Source: JBFAPK01 sp040676675 (GTDB lineage: Bacteria; Actinomycetota; Actinomycetes; Mycobacteriales; Micromonosporaceae). Taken from it: DNA of 64,000 nucleotides. Numbering within the stretch: position 1 is the first letter of the stretch; every line of letters begins with the position of its first letter. Below, piece by piece: positions 17,274 to 26,412 of this stretch. The stretch spans positions 569,225-633,224 of the forward strand of contig NZ_JBFAPK010000002.1 of NCBI RefSeq assembly GCF_040676675.1, read 5' to 3'. The translations under genes and the position numbers were made by a program. The notes beneath the pieces are model-generated. The model did not search any database and was not told where the DNA came from. It worked only from the letters and a program-made list of their open reading frames with translations.

Positions 17274-18701
17274 GTGGCTGTCGAGTGGACCAGTTCGCTG
17301 GATCTCATCATCGACCTGAACCCCAGCCAGGGGATCCGGCAGGGCATCGAGACCGCCGTTCGCGACGCGATTCGGGATGGCAGGCTGCGGTTGGGCACGA
17401 CATTGCCGTCCACCCGCGCGCTGGCCCGCGACCTCGGCGTCGCGCGCGGCACGGTCAACGAGGCATACAGCCAGCTCGCGGCCGAGGGATACCTGCTCGC
17501 CCGGCAGGGGGCCGCTTGCCGGGTGGTCTGGGTGCCGCCGCCTGCCGAGGAATCGACCGTGCCCGCGACCGAGGAGACACGCCACTGGGATCTGCGGCCA
17601 GGCCGGGCGTACAGCGCCAGCTTTCCGCGCCAGGTCTGGGCGAAGGCCGTCCGCCGCGTGCTGCGAGACATCCCGGACGAGGCACTCGGCTACGGCGACA
17701 GCCAGGGCACGTTCGCGTTGCGTGACGCCCTGACCACGTATCTTGGTCGGGCGCGAGGCGTGCGGACCGACCCGGGCCGACTGCTGGTGTGCAGCGGTTT
17801 CACGCAGGCGTTGACCGTCGTCTGTGGCGCGCTCCGGGCGATGGGCGCCACGACCCTGGCCACGGAGAATCCGAACGCGCCCCGGTTCCGCGAGATCGTC
17901 CGACAGATGGGTCTGGACGTGGTGCCCGTACCGTGTGACGAGGACGGCCTGCGGGTGGACCACCTGGCTCATCGGTCGGCAGATGCCGTGCTGGTGACGC
18001 CGGCCCACCAGTACCCGCTGGGCGGGACATTGTCCGCAGCACGCCGCGCCGCGCTGGTCGAGTGGGCGCGGGACAACGACGCGCTGATTATCGAGGACGA
18101 CTACGACGGCGAGTTCCGCTTCGACCGGCATCCGGTGGCCGCGCTCCAGCAGATGGATCCCGATCACGTGGTCTACGCGGGCACGGCGAGCAAGACGCTG
18201 GCGCCCGGCATCCGGCTCGGCTGGGTCACGCTGCCGCCCGCCATCCGGGAGGCTGTCATCGCCGAGAAGGACCGGCTGGACCGGGGCAACAGCGTGCTGG
18301 ACCAGTTCGCGCTGGCCGAGCTGATCGGCTCCGGCGAGTTCGACCGGCACGTCCGCCGGATGCGGGTCGTGTATCGGCAGCGCCGCGATCAAGTGCTCGA
18401 TGTGCTGGCGGAACGAGTGCCGGAGCTGCAGGTCAGGGGCATCGCCGCCGGTCTGCATCTGGTCGCCGTCCTGCCCGGCATGACCAGCGAGGAGCAGGTG
18501 CTGGCCGAGGCGGAGCGGAACTCGTTGCTGCTGCACTCGCTCACCGAGTACTGGCACGAGCCGGACGGCGACCGGCCGCAGGCAGTGATTGTCGGCTACG
18601 GAACCCCGGCGGGACACGCCTTCCGGCCCGCGCTGCAGGCGCTCGCGTCAGCCGTAAGCGCCGCGATGGTCACTCCACGTCGAATACGACCTGCGCCTTG
18701 A
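17274..18701 (+). CDS. MocR-type regulator (GntR helix-turn-helix fused to an aminotransferase-like domain)
   Basis: Residues 10-85 form a GntR winged helix (STRALARDLGVARGTVNEAY). Residues 105-470 form a fold-type I aminotransferase-like domain that keeps the PLP residues: EDDYDGE (Asp276/277 and Tyr278) and TASKTLAPGIRLGW, with Lys307 for the internal aldimine. MocR/PdxR proteins bind PLP or a PLP adduct and switch on neighbouring genes, for example for vitamin B6 or GABA use. Here the neighbours are an MFS exporter (divergent) and an ATP-grasp ligase (convergent), not pdx genes. The start is GTG with a -10 box just upstream. The 3' end overlaps the ATP-grasp gene by 32 bp. Confidence 0.9.
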   Translation: MAVEWTSSLDLIIDLNPSQGIRQGIETAVRDAIRDGRLRLGTTLPSTRALARDLGVARGTVNEAYSQLAAEGYLLARQGAACRVVWVPPPAEESTVPATEETRHWDLRPGRAYSASFPRQVWAKAVRRVLRDIPDEALGYGDSQGTFALRDALTTYLGRARGVRTDPGRLLVCSGFTQALTVVCGALRAMGATTLATENPNAPRFREIVRQMGLDVVPVPCDEDGLRVDHLAHRSADAVLVTPAHQYPLGGTLSAARRAALVEWARDNDALIIEDDYDGEFRFDRHPVAALQQMDPDHVVYAGTASKTLAPGIRLGWVTLPPAIREAVIAEKDRLDRGNSVLDQFALAELIGSGEFDRHVRRMRVVYRQRRDQVLDVLAERVPELQVRGIAAGLHLVAVLPGMTSEEQVLAEAERNSLLLHSLTEYWHEPDGDRPQAVIVGYGTPAGHAFRPALQALASAVSAAMVTPRRIRPAP

Positions 18702-19911
18702 GCTCCGCGATCAACTTGTCGACCTCCTCAGCCGTGTCCGCACCAACCACGAACGCGCCGTGCCGGCCGAACGCGTCCGCTACCGGGTGGACCACATCCC
18801 CAGGCGCGATCGTGAGATCGGCAGCCAGCACGTTCGGATGAGCGGTCAGCTCCGCCCAGCCGTGGACGGCACGCAGATTCCCCGGCGGGCAGAACAGGAA
18901 CTCGGCACCCGCGGCGCCCCGCGATGCCGGGACGAGTGCCGGCGTCGCGCCGAGTAGGTCGTCGACAAGCGTGCCGTAGAGCTCCAGTCCCGGGCGGGTG
19001 TGCTCGACGAGCGCATGGATGAAGTCGCCACCGGGCCGGTCGTGTAGTTCGCCGAGCACGACTCCCTCGTCGGTGGTCCAGAACTCGACGTGGAAAATGC
19101 CCCTGGCGATGCCCGCGGCGAGCAGCGCGCGCTGGACGGCATCGACCACCTCGACGGTCGTGGCGTGGTCCAGCCCGGCGGGCACCCGGTGGCCGACCTC
19201 GACGAACCCGTCCGCCACGGACTTGCTGGTCAACGCCAGCACCTGCGGCACGCCACCGACCATGACGCCCTCGGCGGAGAACTCCTCGCCGGACACGAAC
19301 GTCTCGATCAGGAACTCCGTCCGCGCCGGCAGCGAGCCCATCGCCGACGGCGGCGCGCCGAACCTCGCCAGCGCGGCGGGCAGGTCCGCGACGCTGTCGA
19401 GCCGCGAGACGCCGATGCTGGCCAGTCCGTTCCGCGGTTTGACGATCCACGGGCCGGGCGCGTTGTCCCGCATGAACCGCTCCGCGTCCTCGGCCGACTC
19501 GCAGAGGGCGACCGCCGGCTGCCGGAATCCCGCGGCCCGCAGGCGTTCCCGGCACAGGTCCTTGTTGCGGATCAGGTTGACGGCCTCGGGACTGTTGCCG
19601 GCCAGGCCGAGTTCACGTGCCAGGACGGCGGTGGAGAACACGGCGAGTTCGCGAATCGTGAGCACGGCGTCGATGTCGGTCCTCGTCGCCGCCCATACCG
19701 CGCAGGCCGCCGGGTCGTGCACCTCGAGTGGCACGATCTCGTCGACCCGGGCCAGTTCCTCGGCCGAGGCGTGCTCCAGGTTCGCGGGCGTGTCCGCGCC
19801 GATCAGCGTGATGCCGCGCCGCCTGGCCTGCTCGCTCAACCGCCGGATCTGGTCCCTGCCCCAGGACGTGAGCACCGTGTTGCCGATGACGAGAAGCTTC
19901 GGAGATGCCAT
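18670..19911 (-). CDS. ATP-grasp ligase
   Basis: This 413-residue protein has the three-part ATP-grasp layout: an N-terminal Rossmann-like domain (LLVIGNTVLTSWG), a central ATP-binding part (RNKDLCRERLRAAGFRQP, then GPWIVKPRNGLASIGV, where the Lys binds ATP), and a C-terminal metal site (FHVEFWTTDEGVVLGELHDR). The final H-x-E-F ... E-L-x-D-R pattern resembles L-amino-acid ligases of the BacD/carnosine-synthase type, which join a carboxylate to an amine with ATP. The product is unknown. ATG at 19911 has TAGCCT 6 nt upstream and no ribosome binding site, so the mRNA is probably leaderless. Its head-to-head overlap with the MocR 3' end suggests linked regulation. Confidence 0.85.
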   Translation of the reverse strand: MASPKLLVIGNTVLTSWGRDQIRRLSEQARRRGITLIGADTPANLEHASAEELARVDEIVPLEVHDPAACAVWAATRTDIDAVLTIRELAVFSTAVLARELGLAGNSPEAVNLIRNKDLCRERLRAAGFRQPAVALCESAEDAERFMRDNAPGPWIVKPRNGLASIGVSRLDSVADLPAALARFGAPPSAMGSLPARTEFLIETFVSGEEFSAEGVMVGGVPQVLALTSKSVADGFVEVGHRVPAGLDHATTVEVVDAVQRALLAAGIARGIFHVEFWTTDEGVVLGELHDRPGGDFIHALVEHTRPGLELYGTLVDDLLGATPALVPASRGAAGAEFLFCPPGNLRAVHGWAELTAHPNVLAADLTIAPGDVVHPVADAFGRHGAFVVGADTAEEVDKLIAELKAQVVFDVE

Positions 19912-19917
19912 AGAGCC

Positions 19918-19923
19918 AGGCTA
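19918..19923 (-). promoter_or_regulatory. Leaderless-type -10 element of the ATP-grasp gene
   Basis: On the minus strand TAGCCT ends 6 nt before the ATG at 19911, the same spacing as at the Nudix gene (11750-11755). Confidence 0.6.
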
Positions 19924-20183
19924 GGCATGGACGGCCCAGGGCTCATGCGCCAGTGGCCGGCGCCGCCGGTGGACCAGTTGAGTCGGACACCACGACGTAG
20001 CGGGCGGCGGCGCGGGCAACGCCATCGTCACCCGGCCGGGCGACCGCCTCCGCATAGATCTTTCTCCCGTGCACGACGTGCAACTCGTACTGATGTGCAA
20101 CATCGCACCGACCGGCGCGGACCGGTGGTAGTCCCGCGACGGCCGGGTGAGCCTGGCTCTGCCCGGCGCGCCGATCTGGATGG
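19924..20183. other. Region with broken coding-like stretches
   Basis: No intact gene is seen. A plus-strand frame at about 20000-20130 reads NAIVTRPGDRLRIDLSPVHD then VQLVLMCNIAPTGADRW and a TAG, which looks protein-like but has no start. The family is not recognised. Confidence 0.3.
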
Positions 20184-20462
20184 GTGAACCCCTCGTCAGC
20201 CTCGCGCTCAAGGTTGCCGAGCGTAGAGCGATTCACCCGCCTCTACAAGAGCATGAAGCTCGGAGTCTTCGCACTCGTGTTTCGCGGCCGGCACAGAGGC
20301 GGTCAGCCCGCACCCACCAGCGAAGCGTCCGCAGTCGAATGGTGGTTTCCAAACCGGGTCAAGGCGGAGATAGGCGAAGCATTCGCCATCCGGATCATCG
20401 ACGCCCTCGCACCCGACAAGGGCGTCCGCTTCGCTTCCACGACGGCATCCACCTACTAGACT
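20184..20462 (+). pseudogene. C-terminal remnant of a Nudix hydrolase
   Basis: The frame reads VERFTRLYKSMKLGVFALVF, then ASAVEWWFPNRVKAEIGEAF and AIRIIDALAPDKGVRF; a shift near 20430 brings in RFHDGIHLLD and a stop. This matches the last 90 residues of common actinobacterial Nudix proteins (TGVYKNM...ALVFRC...SEASAVEWW...RFHDG..LL). The Nudix box itself is absent. One copy of a nearby Nudix ancestor thus decayed here. Confidence 0.55.
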
Positions 20463-20726
20463 GACCCGCCCACGCCGCCGGCCGGCTCACCCGGAGGCCA
20501 AAACGGTCAACGCTGCCGACAGTGCGGCGAGTCGTCTGCCCCGCCTGATGATGCTCGATCCTGACACGCTTTTCCACTCCTGAACGGCTAGGTTCCTTTC
20601 CCGGCCTGGCATAGCCCAGACTCGTGCCCTGCGTTGCGCTCGTTCCCGGCTCGGGTTCCCGGACTAAGAGTGAAGCCGGAGACGATGACCGCTGACTGAC
20701 CGTTTCCTCTCGTGACGGCTAGCGAT

Positions 20727-21480
20727 CTACGATGCGTAGACCGCCAAGCCGTGCGACCGGCGGATGATCGAGCGCGCCTGGGCGGCGTCCGGGTCCCGGC
20801 CGCGCGGGTCACGGAACGACAGCCGGTCGAAGCGGCGTTCACCCACATGACGTCGAAGATCAAAACTTTTGGGTCCGGTTCGGGCACGTGAGCCACCGTG
20901 AGCCGCGGGTACCGGTGGGCGAGCCCACGCAGCCGGCTGAGAGCGTGTTGTCGCTATGCGCGAGGTCGTGGCCGAGTCTGTAGCCGGCTTCGCGCCCTCG
21001 GCCCGCGCGTTGTCGAAGCAGCAGAGCGTGAACGCGTGCCCGGGCAACGCCTCCCGGTAGAACGCCAGCAGGGCCGGGTCGACCCGGGGTCGCTTGTGCC
21101 GGGGCACCCGGACAGCGCGTCGGTGATCAGCGTCGGATCGACGGCGAGCACCACCGGGTAGACGCTCGAAGACCTCGACCTCGTCGGGCTTCCACCCCAT
21201 CCAGTCGATACCGGAGTCGACCGGGAGCGGACGGACGGCGTCGAGCATGCTGGGCAGCACGCCGGCGTGCGATCCCGCCGGGACGAAGTGCCGCGGGTCG
21301 AGCCGGCGCGCCGGCAGGTGCAGCAGCATCGCGTTGGGCCCAGCGGCCCGGTTCGTCGCCGTGTTCTGGTAGCCGAGCACCTCGATCGGGCCGCACCGCG
21401 GTGCCGGCGGCGAGCGCCGTACAGGACCGTTCCGGAAAACTCGGCGAGGTCGAGCGACACGCACACGCCCGCACCGTACC
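20727..21480 (-). pseudogene. Unknown gene with several frameshifts
   Basis: On the minus strand, pieces in different frames join into one protein-like sequence: GVCVSLDLAEFSGTVLYGA, then IEVLGYQNTATNRAAGPNAM and LLHLPARRLDPRHFVP, then SGIDWMGWKPDEVEVFE, then VYPVVLAVDPTLITDALS, then RVDPALLAFYREALPGHAFT and LCCFDNARA. At least three frame changes are needed, so it is not translated as a unit. The parent would have been about 250-300 residues. I cannot name the family. Confidence 0.55.
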
Positions 21481-21501
21481 GGAACGGCCAGTTGGAAGGG
21501 C

Positions 21502-22107
21502 TCAGCGGAACAGGTGGTCGAGGTAGTAGTCGATGGTCTCGGTTGCCTGCTGGGGGGTGCGCAGGCCGAGGACGACGGGTGGGCCCTGGGAGTCCGCGAT
21601 GCCGAACAGCAGCTCCGCCTCCCGGGCGGGGTCGCGTTCCGGTGCGATGTCGCCGGTTTCCTGAGCGGTACGGATGAGGCCCGCGAGCAGGTCGAGCAGG
21701 CGGGGCAGGCCCTCGATGTAGAGGGCCCGCAGCTTGGGGCTGTCGATCATCCGGATGAGGTAGGCCACCCCGACCAGCCACTCCCGGCGGCGCTGGCTGC
21801 TGTCGGGGATCATCTGGAGCATCAGCCAGCGCAGCGCTTGCCGGGGTGTGGGGTCACCTTCCGGCCATGACTGCTGGTTCCAGCGCTGCTGGATCAGCCA
21901 GTCCTGGTACTCGATCGCGTAGGCGAGCAGGTCGTCCTTGCTGGCGAAGTAGTGCTGGATGCGCCCGATCGAGACACCTGCCTGTTCGGCCACCGTGCGC
22001 AGGGAGATCGCTTCCAGTCCCCGCTGCGCAACGATGTCCAGGAGTGCCTCGGTGATGTGATCCCGGCGGGCCTTGTGGTCGACCTGTCGCGGCACCCTGA
22101 TCGTCAC
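21502..22107 (-). CDS. TetR-family transcriptional repressor
   Basis: The 201-residue protein has a TetR DNA-binding domain at residues 14-60 (ITEALLDIVAQRGLEAISLR, then AEQAGVSIGRIQHYFASKDD) and an all-helical ligand-binding part. The start is GTG at 22107, preceded by AGGAAGG. It is divergent from the secreted carboxylesterase operon, and the gap holds a clear inverted repeat (22162-22177), so the esterase operon is the likely target. The inducer is unknown; an ester or its breakdown product would be a reasonable guess. Confidence 0.9.
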   Translation of the reverse strand: MTIRVPRQVDHKARRDHITEALLDIVAQRGLEAISLRTVAEQAGVSIGRIQHYFASKDDLLAYAIEYQDWLIQQRWNQQSWPEGDPTPRQALRWLMLQMIPDSSQRRREWLVGVAYLIRMIDSPKLRALYIEGLPRLLDLLAGLIRTAQETGDIAPERDPAREAELLFGIADSQGPPVVLGLRTPQQATETIDYYLDHLFR

Positions 22108-22161
22108 CTTCCCTTCCTCGCGGTTTGCGCTTCTGGCCGGATCACCTTACGGTTCAGGTAG

Positions 22162-22177
22162 CAATACGATCATATTG
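22162..22177. promoter_or_regulatory. Candidate TetR operator (inverted repeat)
   Basis: CAATACGATCATATTG has perfect 5-bp arms (CAATA/TATTG) around a 6-bp centre. It is AT-rich in very GC-rich surroundings and lies in the gap between the divergent tetR and esterase genes, probably over the core promoter. Confidence 0.55.
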
Positions 22178-22267
22178 TAACGTCCTCGTACTCGAAGGAA
22201 CGGAAGTCGGATCATGCGGAAACCCTGCCCCCAGGCACCACCCAACCCCCGTCGTAACGGTGGATTC

Positions 22268-23788
22268 ATGCGGCTCACGACGGGCTTTCCGGGCGGTGTC
22301 GCAGCCGTGTGTGCAGCGGTGGCCGTCGTCCTGGCCGGCTTGGCGTTCGGGCCGCAAGGCGCCCAGGCCGAGACCGGCCCGAGCACGGTGACCACCGATC
22401 AGGGCCGCCTCGAGGGCGTCATCACCCACGGCGTCACCACCTTCCAGGGCATCCCCTACGCGGCGCCGCCGGTGGGCGAACTGCGCTGGCAGCCCCCGGC
22501 CGCCCCGACCGCCTGGAATGGCGTCAGGAACGCGGCCAAGCCCGGTCCGGCCTGCGCCCAGCCCGAGGTCGAGGGCTCCTCCGAGGACTGCCTGTACCTC
22601 AACGTCACCACCCCCTCCACTACCGGTAGACGGCCGGTCGTGGTGTGGCTGCACGGAGGGGCGTTCAGCTCCGGCTACGGCGCCCAGTACGACGCGACCC
22701 GAATGGCGAAGCAGGGCGATGTCACGGTCATCACCGTCAATTCACGCCTGGGTGCCCTCGGCTTCTTCGCCCACCCCGACCTGCCCGACTCCGGGGACTA
22801 TGGCCTGCAGGACCAGCAGGCCGCGCTGCGCTGGGTGCGCGCCAACGCCGCAGCCTTCGGCGGCGACGCAGGCAACGTCACCCTGATGGGCGAGTCCTCC
22901 GGCGGCGCGAGCGTGTGCGCCCAGCTCACCTCACCCACGGCCACCGGCCTGTTCCAGCGGGCGGTCATCCAAAGCGGCTCCTGCCTGCAGAACTGGCCCA
23001 AGAACACGATCGCGCCCGGCGACCCGGCCTCGGTCTACTGGGCCCCGGTCCAGGAACTCGCCGCGAAGGGCCGAACCGCGCTGGGCTGCCACACCCTCGC
23101 CTGCCTACGCGCCAAGCCAGTCCAGGAGGTGCTCACCCTCAACGGCCAGTTCCACCAGCCCGCCTACGGCACGGCCGTCCTGCCCACATCCCCCTCCCGA
23201 GCACTGGCCGCCGGCTCGTTCCACCGCGTGCCCGTCCTGCAAGGCAACACCCGCGACGAGCACCGCCTGTTCGCCGCCCTGTTCACCCTGGACGAACCCA
23301 TCACCACCGCCCGCTACCACGCCCTGCTCACCGAGACTTTCGGCGAGCAGGACGCGGCCCGCATCGCGAGGCAGTACCCGCCCGGCGCCTCGCCCGCCCT
23401 GGCCTGGGCCGCGGTCAGCACCGACCGCAGCTGGGTGTGCCCCACCCTCACCGCGGACCGCCTGCTCGCCCGGCACGTGCCCGTCTACAGTTTCGAGTTC
23501 GCCGCCAGCGACAACCCGCTCCCCGACCTGCGGCCCGACTTCCCACTGGGCGCCTACCACAGCTCAGAGCTGCCCTACCTGTTCGGCATGGGCGACGTGC
23601 GCCTGAACGCCGAGCAGACCAAGCTGTCCGACCGCATGATCACCGCATGGACCACGTTCGCCAGGTCCGGCACGCCCGGCCACGGCTGGCAGCGCTATCC
23701 GTACACCATGCGACTGACCCCGGCCGCCGACACCGCCATCAACGCAGCGGCCGAACACCAGTGCGCGTTCTGGACGACGCAGCCATGA
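22268..23788 (+). CDS. Secreted type-B carboxylesterase
   Basis: This 506-residue protein has a signal peptide (residues 1-35, AVVLAGLAFGPQGAQA) followed by an alpha/beta-hydrolase of the carboxylesterase type B family. The oxyanion motif HGGAF is at 129-133, the nucleophile Ser210 is in GESSGG (208-213), and the catalytic His is probably in GAYHSSELPYLFG. Cysteine pairs near residues 97/108 match the family disulfide. Substrates in the family are carboxylic esters; the specific one is unknown. ATG at 22268 has GGTGGA directly upstream; a longer frame from 22214 only adds charged residues before the signal peptide. The gene is divergent from tetR and leads a two-gene operon. Confidence 0.88.
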   Translation: MRLTTGFPGGVAAVCAAVAVVLAGLAFGPQGAQAETGPSTVTTDQGRLEGVITHGVTTFQGIPYAAPPVGELRWQPPAAPTAWNGVRNAAKPGPACAQPEVEGSSEDCLYLNVTTPSTTGRRPVVVWLHGGAFSSGYGAQYDATRMAKQGDVTVITVNSRLGALGFFAHPDLPDSGDYGLQDQQAALRWVRANAAAFGGDAGNVTLMGESSGGASVCAQLTSPTATGLFQRAVIQSGSCLQNWPKNTIAPGDPASVYWAPVQELAAKGRTALGCHTLACLRAKPVQEVLTLNGQFHQPAYGTAVLPTSPSRALAAGSFHRVPVLQGNTRDEHRLFAALFTLDEPITTARYHALLTETFGEQDAARIARQYPPGASPALAWAAVSTDRSWVCPTLTADRLLARHVPVYSFEFAASDNPLPDLRPDFPLGAYHSSELPYLFGMGDVRLNAEQTKLSDRMITAWTTFARSGTPGHGWQRYPYTMRLTPAADTAINAAAEHQCAFWTTQP

Positions 23789-23856
23789 CCCGGACGGCAC
23801 CGACAGAGACACGCCCGCCAGAAGCCCATCACCGAAACCCCTATGGAGGAACACTC

Positions 23857-24276
23857 ATGAACACCGACGACACCCCTCTCGCCGAGGCCGGCTACATCGC
23901 GGCCACCGCCGACGAACTCGCCCGCACGACGGGAGCGGACAAGGCCGCAGCCGGAGTCAGCCAAAAGGTCCTCTTCCGGCGCCGCGGGCGCATCGCCTTG
24001 TACCCCGACCGGCTCGTCCTCACCGACTGGTCCGACACCGGCGACCTCACCCTCACCCGCACCGACATCACCGCAGCCCAAACCCGCTTCACCAAGCTCT
24101 ACGGCCGCTTCATCGGCGGCCTCCTCAACGCCGGCAAGCCCCTCATCCTCACCACCACCAACCCCTTTGCCGGCGAGATCTACCTGCTCATCAACCGCCA
24201 CGAGTTCATGGAGACAACCGACGACAGGAAATGGGAGAAGCGGATCAACGACTGGCGCGCCAGCCAACTCCGCTGA
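23857..24276 (+). CDS. Hypothetical PH-like protein
   Basis: The gene encodes 139 residues starting at an ATG with a near-perfect GGAGGA 6 nt upstream, 68 nt after the esterase stop. There is no signal peptide. The middle (FRRRGRIALYPDRLVLTDWS, then LTLTRTDITAAQTRF) has the alternating beta pattern of small bacterial PH-like domains, followed by a hydrophobic LLNAGKPLILTTTNPFAGEI segment and a C-terminal helix. The function is unknown; co-transcription with the esterase suggests shared control by TetR. A longer frame read through the esterase gene is a false extension. Confidence 0.68.
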   Translation: MNTDDTPLAEAGYIAATADELARTTGADKAAAGVSQKVLFRRRGRIALYPDRLVLTDWSDTGDLTLTRTDITAAQTRFTKLYGRFIGGLLNAGKPLILTTTNPFAGEIYLLINRHEFMETTDDRKWEKRINDWRASQLR

Positions 24277-24289
24277 CACAGCCCTGCAT

Positions 24290-24725
24290 CCGCACCGCCG
24301 CGAGCCTCCCGGTCAGGCCCGTGGCGGTGCGTACTTCCCGGTCGAGCCCCACAGCAGCCGGGGCCGGGGGCGTCGGCGCGGACGTCGACCCCGAGCGGGT
24401 CGGCCGCCGGGTGGCCAGCCGCACCGGAACGCACGGCGGGTACGCACAGCGGACGCTCGTACCGGCCAACGGCCTGGTCCCGGTGCCCAACGCGGTGGAG
24501 CTGACCGGCACGGCGGCGCTGCTGCACGACGGGTCACCGCCCCGGGCCTGGCTGACGTGGTACGCATCGAGCCGGGCGATCGGGTCCTCGTGACGGCGGC
24601 CGGCGGCGGGCTCGGCGTGCTGCTGGTGCGGCTGGCGCTGACGGCGGGCGCCCGGGGCGCCGCCAAGCTGCGGCGGCTCGCCGCGTCGGGCGCCAGCATG
24701 GACTATCCGGAACCGGACCCGATCG
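24290..24725 (+). pseudogene. Remnant of a quinone-oxidoreductase-like MDR enzyme
   Basis: Two frames carry pieces of a medium-chain dehydrogenase. One reads VGRRVASRTGTHGGYAQRTL, then VPANGLVPVPNAVELTG; after a shift near 24530 the other reads GLADVVRIEPGDRVLVTAAG then GGLGVLLVRLALTAGA, the Rossmann glycine motif. The N-terminal substrate domain and the C-terminal third are missing. Confidence 0.7.
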
Positions 24726-24735
24726 CACAGACAAC

Positions 24736-25960
24736 ACCTTGGCCTGACCGGCGACGACGCCAGCCTGACCGCCGCGCGGCTGCCCCGCGCGGAACTCAGC
24801 GACCTGGCCGACCTGCTGGCCACCGCCCGGAAGGGCACAACCGGCGCCGACCCGTCAGATGGCCCGGCTGACGATGACTGGCCGGTGGTGCCGGCCGCGC
24901 CGGAGCCCGAGAGGTGGGCCGAGGGTACCGACGCCGCCGGCGGGCTGCTCGCCGCCCCGTACGCCGCTACGACCGCCGAAGCCAAGGAGCCCGAAGAGCC
25001 TGTCGCGGGCGATCCCGTCGAACTCGAGGAGCAGGCCCTCGCCGATGCCGCCGCCAGGGCTCTATCCACTGAACTCGGCGCGTCGCCGGAACCCAACGAC
25101 GACGGCGACGCCGCGAGCGCCGACGAGACCCGTACCGGCCATCGTCGCACTGCCTTCCCTGCCCTTGCAGACTCGGCGGCGCGTGACCTCGCCGATCCGC
25201 CGCCGGCACAACGACCCGGCCCTGGACGCCGACGTGCGACGGTGGTTCGACGATGACCCGGCCAGTCCCCGCGTCGCGATCCTCGGACCGGTCACCGTCG
25301 AGGCGCCCGGCCGGGTGCCTTCCGAACGGGTCCGCTTCTACGCCGAGATCATCACCTACCTGGCCGCGCGTGGAGAGCGCGGCGCCACAACCGACCAGTT
25401 CGACGAGGCGCTGTGGCCGGGCCAGCAGGTCAAGCCCGCCAGCCGGCGGGTTGACGTGTCCCGCGCGCGGCGCTGGCTCGGCCAGACCGCTGACGGCGAG
25501 CCATGGCTTCCGGACGCCACCAGCGACCGCCGGTACCGCCTGCGCGAGGGCTACTTGCTCGACTGGGACCTGTTCCGGCGCCTGCGCAGCCGAGGCGAGA
25601 GCCGGGGCCCGGCCGGCACGGGAGACCTGCGCCAGGCCCTCGCCCTGGTCCGCGGTGCGCCCCTGGCCGGCGCCGACGTGGCCTACTCGGCCGTGGCCCG
25701 CAACCCCTACACCTGGCTGCCCACCTTTGACATCGAGCCGCGCCACCTGACTTCCGGGATGGTCGACACCGTGTACCGCCTGGTCGAGCTGTGCCTGGAC
25801 GCCGGCGACATCGCCGGCGCGCGGTGGGCAGTTGAGCAGGCGTGGCTGGCCGACCCGGACCGGACCAGCGACATCACCTGGCGGGATCTGCTGCGGGTGG
25901 CCGCCGCCGAGGGCAACACCGCTGAGCTCGACCAGATCCTCGACCAGCGAAAAGTAGAGG
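24736..25960 (+). pseudogene. C-terminal remnant of a BTAD-type regulatory protein
   Basis: The first part reads LTGDDASLTAARLPRAELSD, then ADLLATARKG and a Pro/Glu/Ala-rich linker. After a frameshift near 25135 it continues VRRWFDDDPASPRVAILGPV, then SRRVDVSRARRWLGQTADGE and PWLPDATSDRRYRLREGYLL, and a long helical part ending LLRVAAAEGNTAELDQILDQ. The layout fits the C-terminal half of the large actinobacterial proteins with LysM and bacterial transcriptional activator (BTAD) domains. The N-terminus is missing and the end runs into the PPOX remnant. Confidence 0.55.
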
Positions 25961-25976
25961 TACGGTTCACCGGTGA

Positions 25977-26364
25977 CCATGGCGGAGGAACTGGCCGACG
26001 CCGTGCAGGGACGCGACCACTGGCACCTCGACGACTCCGCCGCCCGGTACGCCCCACCCGGATCAGGAGCGAACGTCCGAATCCAGCTCGTGGCGCAGCC
26101 CACCCGAAGGTCCGCAACATCGGCGCCAACCCGCGGGTCTCCGTCCACCTCGAGCTTGACCGGGGCGCCGAGCGGGACGGCGGCGTCGTGACGGTCGAAG
26201 GCGTCGCCCGGATCGACCCGCGACCGCTGTCCGCCGACGAAACGGCGGCGTATCTCGCCAAGTACGCGGACACGCCGCGCGCCGCCGGGCTCAGCGCGGC
26301 CGACTTCCTCGCGTCGTACTCCACCGTGATCCGCATCGAGCCCACCCGGACGCGCGTGTACTGA
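25977..26364 (+). pseudogene. PPOX-class (F420/FMN-binding) enzyme remnant
   Basis: The start is recognisable (VTMAEELADAVQGRDHWHL). After a deletion or frameshift near 26090 the C-terminal half is intact: AHPKVRNIGANPRVSVHLEL, then VVTVEGVARIDPRPLSADET and AYLAKYADTPRAAG, ending RIEPTRTRVY and TGA. This matches the TIGR03667-like family of pyridoxamine-phosphate-oxidase-fold proteins. The N-terminal strands that form the cofactor site are lost, so it should be inactive. Confidence 0.7.
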
Positions 26365-26373
26365 GGCCGGCAA

Positions 26374-26400
26374 GCCGCCCCCATCGAGGATGAGGGCGGC
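26374..26400. terminator. Bidirectional hairpin terminator
   Basis: GCCGCCCCCATC and GATGAGGGCGGC pair around a GAG loop (12-bp stem, one mismatch). It lies between two convergent units, 10 bp after the PPOX remnant and 13 bp before the DUF1906 gene stop. Confidence 0.65.
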
Positions 26401-26412
26401 CGTCCGATCCGG

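Noticed and set aside
22645..24276. A 543-residue protein spanning the esterase gene
   Set aside because: The first part is a shadow of the esterase. The real gene starts at 23857 with a strong ribosome binding site.
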